Positions 62,798 through 64,000 of a stretch of 64,000 nucleotides of DNA are shown piece after piece. The notes beneath the pieces are model-generated. The model searched no databases and had not been told where the DNA came from. It saw only the letters and a list, made by a program, of their open reading frames with translations. The translations under genes and the position numbers were made by a program. Source of the DNA: Sphingopyxis sp. 113P3 (lineage in GTDB: Bacteria > Pseudomonadota > Alphaproteobacteria > Sphingomonadales > Sphingomonadaceae). Position 1 is the first letter of the stretch; each line of letters starts with the position of its first letter. The stretch spans positions 1,025,501-1,089,500 of the forward strand of contig NZ_CP009452.1 in the NCBI RefSeq assembly GCF_001278035.1. Reading direction: 5' to 3'.

Positions 62798-64000
62798 TCC
62801 GCCTCCCAGACCTGAGTGACTTCGCCGAGCCGCTCCGTGGCGGCCGGCATCTTGCGTTTGCAGTAGGTGGCGCTGGCGTTGGCCGGCAGGGCAAAGGCGA
62901 GGTCGTCGTAGTCGCCGCCGGTATCCGGCCCAGGCAGGGCCGCGCCGCCGGCGAGACTCGCCCGTGCCGCGCGCAGATAGCCGGTGATCTCCACGAGCAC
63001 CGCTTCGGGGTCGTCGAGCTGGAGATCGACGGGATCGCGTGGGTAGAGCAGCGAGGCGCTGATCGCGACGTCATCGCCGAGCAGCGCCTTGACCGCGAAC
63101 GCATAGAGGCAGCGCTGAAGCTCGCGTCCGCCGTTCAATCGGATGTCGCCGCGCGGCGGGCGGCCGGTCTTATAGTCGCGCACGAGGGCGCGTTTGCCGT
63201 CGCCCGCGATGTCGAGCCGGTCGATATAGCCGGCGATGTTGAAGCCCGTGTCGGGGATCGTGACTGGCGTGCTCGAATCCCAAGGCGTCTGAGCGTCGGA
63301 TTTCGGCTGCGAACCGCCGAAAGGAACCTCGCCGTAGGAACGTGCGCCTGGCAGAAGGTTATCGCCGTAGGACAGGGCGCGGCTCGCCAGCGTGCGGGCG
63401 TCGTCGAGGGTGCGCCCCCAGATGACCGCCGGCGGAACCGGGCGCTCGCTTTCCCAGTCGGCGGCGACGGCTTGCGCGGCCCGCGCCACGGCGGCTTCGA
63501 TGGTCTGTGCGTCGGCGGCCGCAAGGCCGCCCCCGGCTTCGAGGTCGCGCAGGGCGTGGTCGAGAACCAGGTGGACAAGATCGCCGACCCCCAGCGCGTC
63601 GAGCACGAGCGGTTCGGCGCTGCTCTGGGGTTCGCGCCATCCGAACGCATAGATCCACACAAAGCTCAGCGGATTGCGCAGCAGTCGGCGCAGCGAGCTG
63701 GCCGATTGGGTCCGGCCGAGGATGGCGAGGACGAGCGGATGATCCGCGCGCACGAGTCCATCGTGGGGGGTGATCTCGACCTGTCGCCAGTCGCGCCAGC
63801 AGCCTTGAGCGCTGACGGCTTGCGGATCGGCGGCGAATTCCTCGGGCCGCGCCATCAGACGATCGGTCTCGCTGAAGGCGTGCGCCGGCGTCGCGTTGCG
63901 GCGCAGATAGGTCTCGTCGCCATGTCCGGCGAGCAGAGGGCTGCGCCCCAGGAGACGGCCGTCGCTGTCGCGCCGTGCGCGCGACAGGACGACGGTGTCG
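62794..64000 (-). CDS. AddB-like PD-(D/E)XK nuclease (5' end beyond window)
   Basis: The reading frame is open to the window edge, so this is the C-terminal ~401 residues of a longer protein. The edge part reads TVVLSRARRDSDGRLLGRSPLL, like AddB-type proteins. The nuclease core shows GYIDRLDIAGDG (Asp), LVRDYKTGRPP (Asp and Lys) and GRELQRCLYAFAV. Cysteines for the AddB iron-sulfur cluster are not evident in the visible part (RNPLSFVWIYAFG stands where CPF... is usual). The stop overlaps the AddA-like start by 4 bases. Confidence 0.85.
   Translation of the reverse strand, partial: DTVVLSRARRDSDGRLLGRSPLLAGHGDETYLRRNATPAHAFSETDRLMARPEEFAADPQAVSAQGCWRDWRQVEITPHDGLVRADHPLVLAILGRTQSASSLRRLLRNPLSFVWIYAFGWREPQSSAEPLVLDALGVGDLVHLVLDHALRDLEAGGGLAAADAQTIEAAVARAAQAVAADWESERPVPPAVIWGRTLDDARTLASRALSYGDNLLPGARSYGEVPFGGSQPKSDAQTPWDSSTPVTIPDTGFNIAGYIDRLDIAGDGKRALVRDYKTGRPPRGDIRLNGGRELQRCLYAFAVKALLGDDVAISASLLYPRDPVDLQLDDPEAVLVEITGYLRAARASLAGGAALPGPDTGGDYDDLAFALPANASATYCKRKMPAATERLGEVTQVWEAE

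Overview
The window is GC-rich, densely coded alphaproteobacterial DNA and most resembles the Sphingomonadales (Sphingopyxis, Sphingobium or Novosphingobium type). The reasons are the many TonB-dependent receptors, an imuA-imuB-dnaE2 mutagenesis cassette, two LexA boxes of the alphaproteobacterial GTTC-N7-GTTC form, and several small families common in sphingomonads (DUF3606, DUF5818, DUF2285, DUF736). The species assignment is inference; no rRNA or tRNA gene was seen.

Positions 1-14356 are chromosome-like. On the minus strand a FecI-type sigma factor, a FecR-type regulator and an STN-domain TonB receptor (cut by the window edge) form a cell-surface signalling unit. A DNA-repair block follows: exonuclease III overlapping a small 2H-phosphoesterase-like gene, two divergent SRAP/YedK-like genes sharing one LexA box, DUF1810, a membrane retropepsin-like protease, and imuA-imuB-dnaE2 with its own LexA box. 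The extreme end of dnaE2 appears frameshifted in a G-rich tract.

Positions 14889-33210 are catabolic and regulatory. One operon encodes a TonB receptor, a type I sulfatase and a formylglycine-generating enzyme, the last two both apparently exported. Two c-di-GMP proteins converge. A cluster of NTF2-like protein, TonB receptor, MFS transporter and EthD protein is bracketed by two near-identical palindromes next to a TetR-type regulator. Positions 33211-42557 hold a decayed small gene, an unlisted 42-residue membrane protein, a CPBP protease, a trimeric autotransporter with 126-bp coiled-coil repeats divergent from a two-component system, a nucleotidyltransferase-HEPN protein, a RES-Xre toxin-antitoxin pair and a DUF5818 protein.

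Positions 42802-64000 look like an accessory island. It has ICE-type genes (frameshifted DUF2285 protein, HTH protein, TraF-like peptidase, DUF736, lytic transglycosylase, TraD-like coupling protein) without a visible relaxase or mating pore, and a JAB (RadC-like) domain fused to a winged helix. A regulator diverges from a translationally coupled large serine recombinase, ParB-like and RepB/ParB-like module. The last 11 kb is one tightly packed minus-strand operon that enters from beyond position 64000: AddB-like PD-(D/E)XK nuclease, AddA/UvrD helicase-nuclease, DUF6361, PLD-like protein and SNF2/DEAD helicase. This is the best candidate for a poorly described system, most likely anti-phage or anti-plasmid defence.
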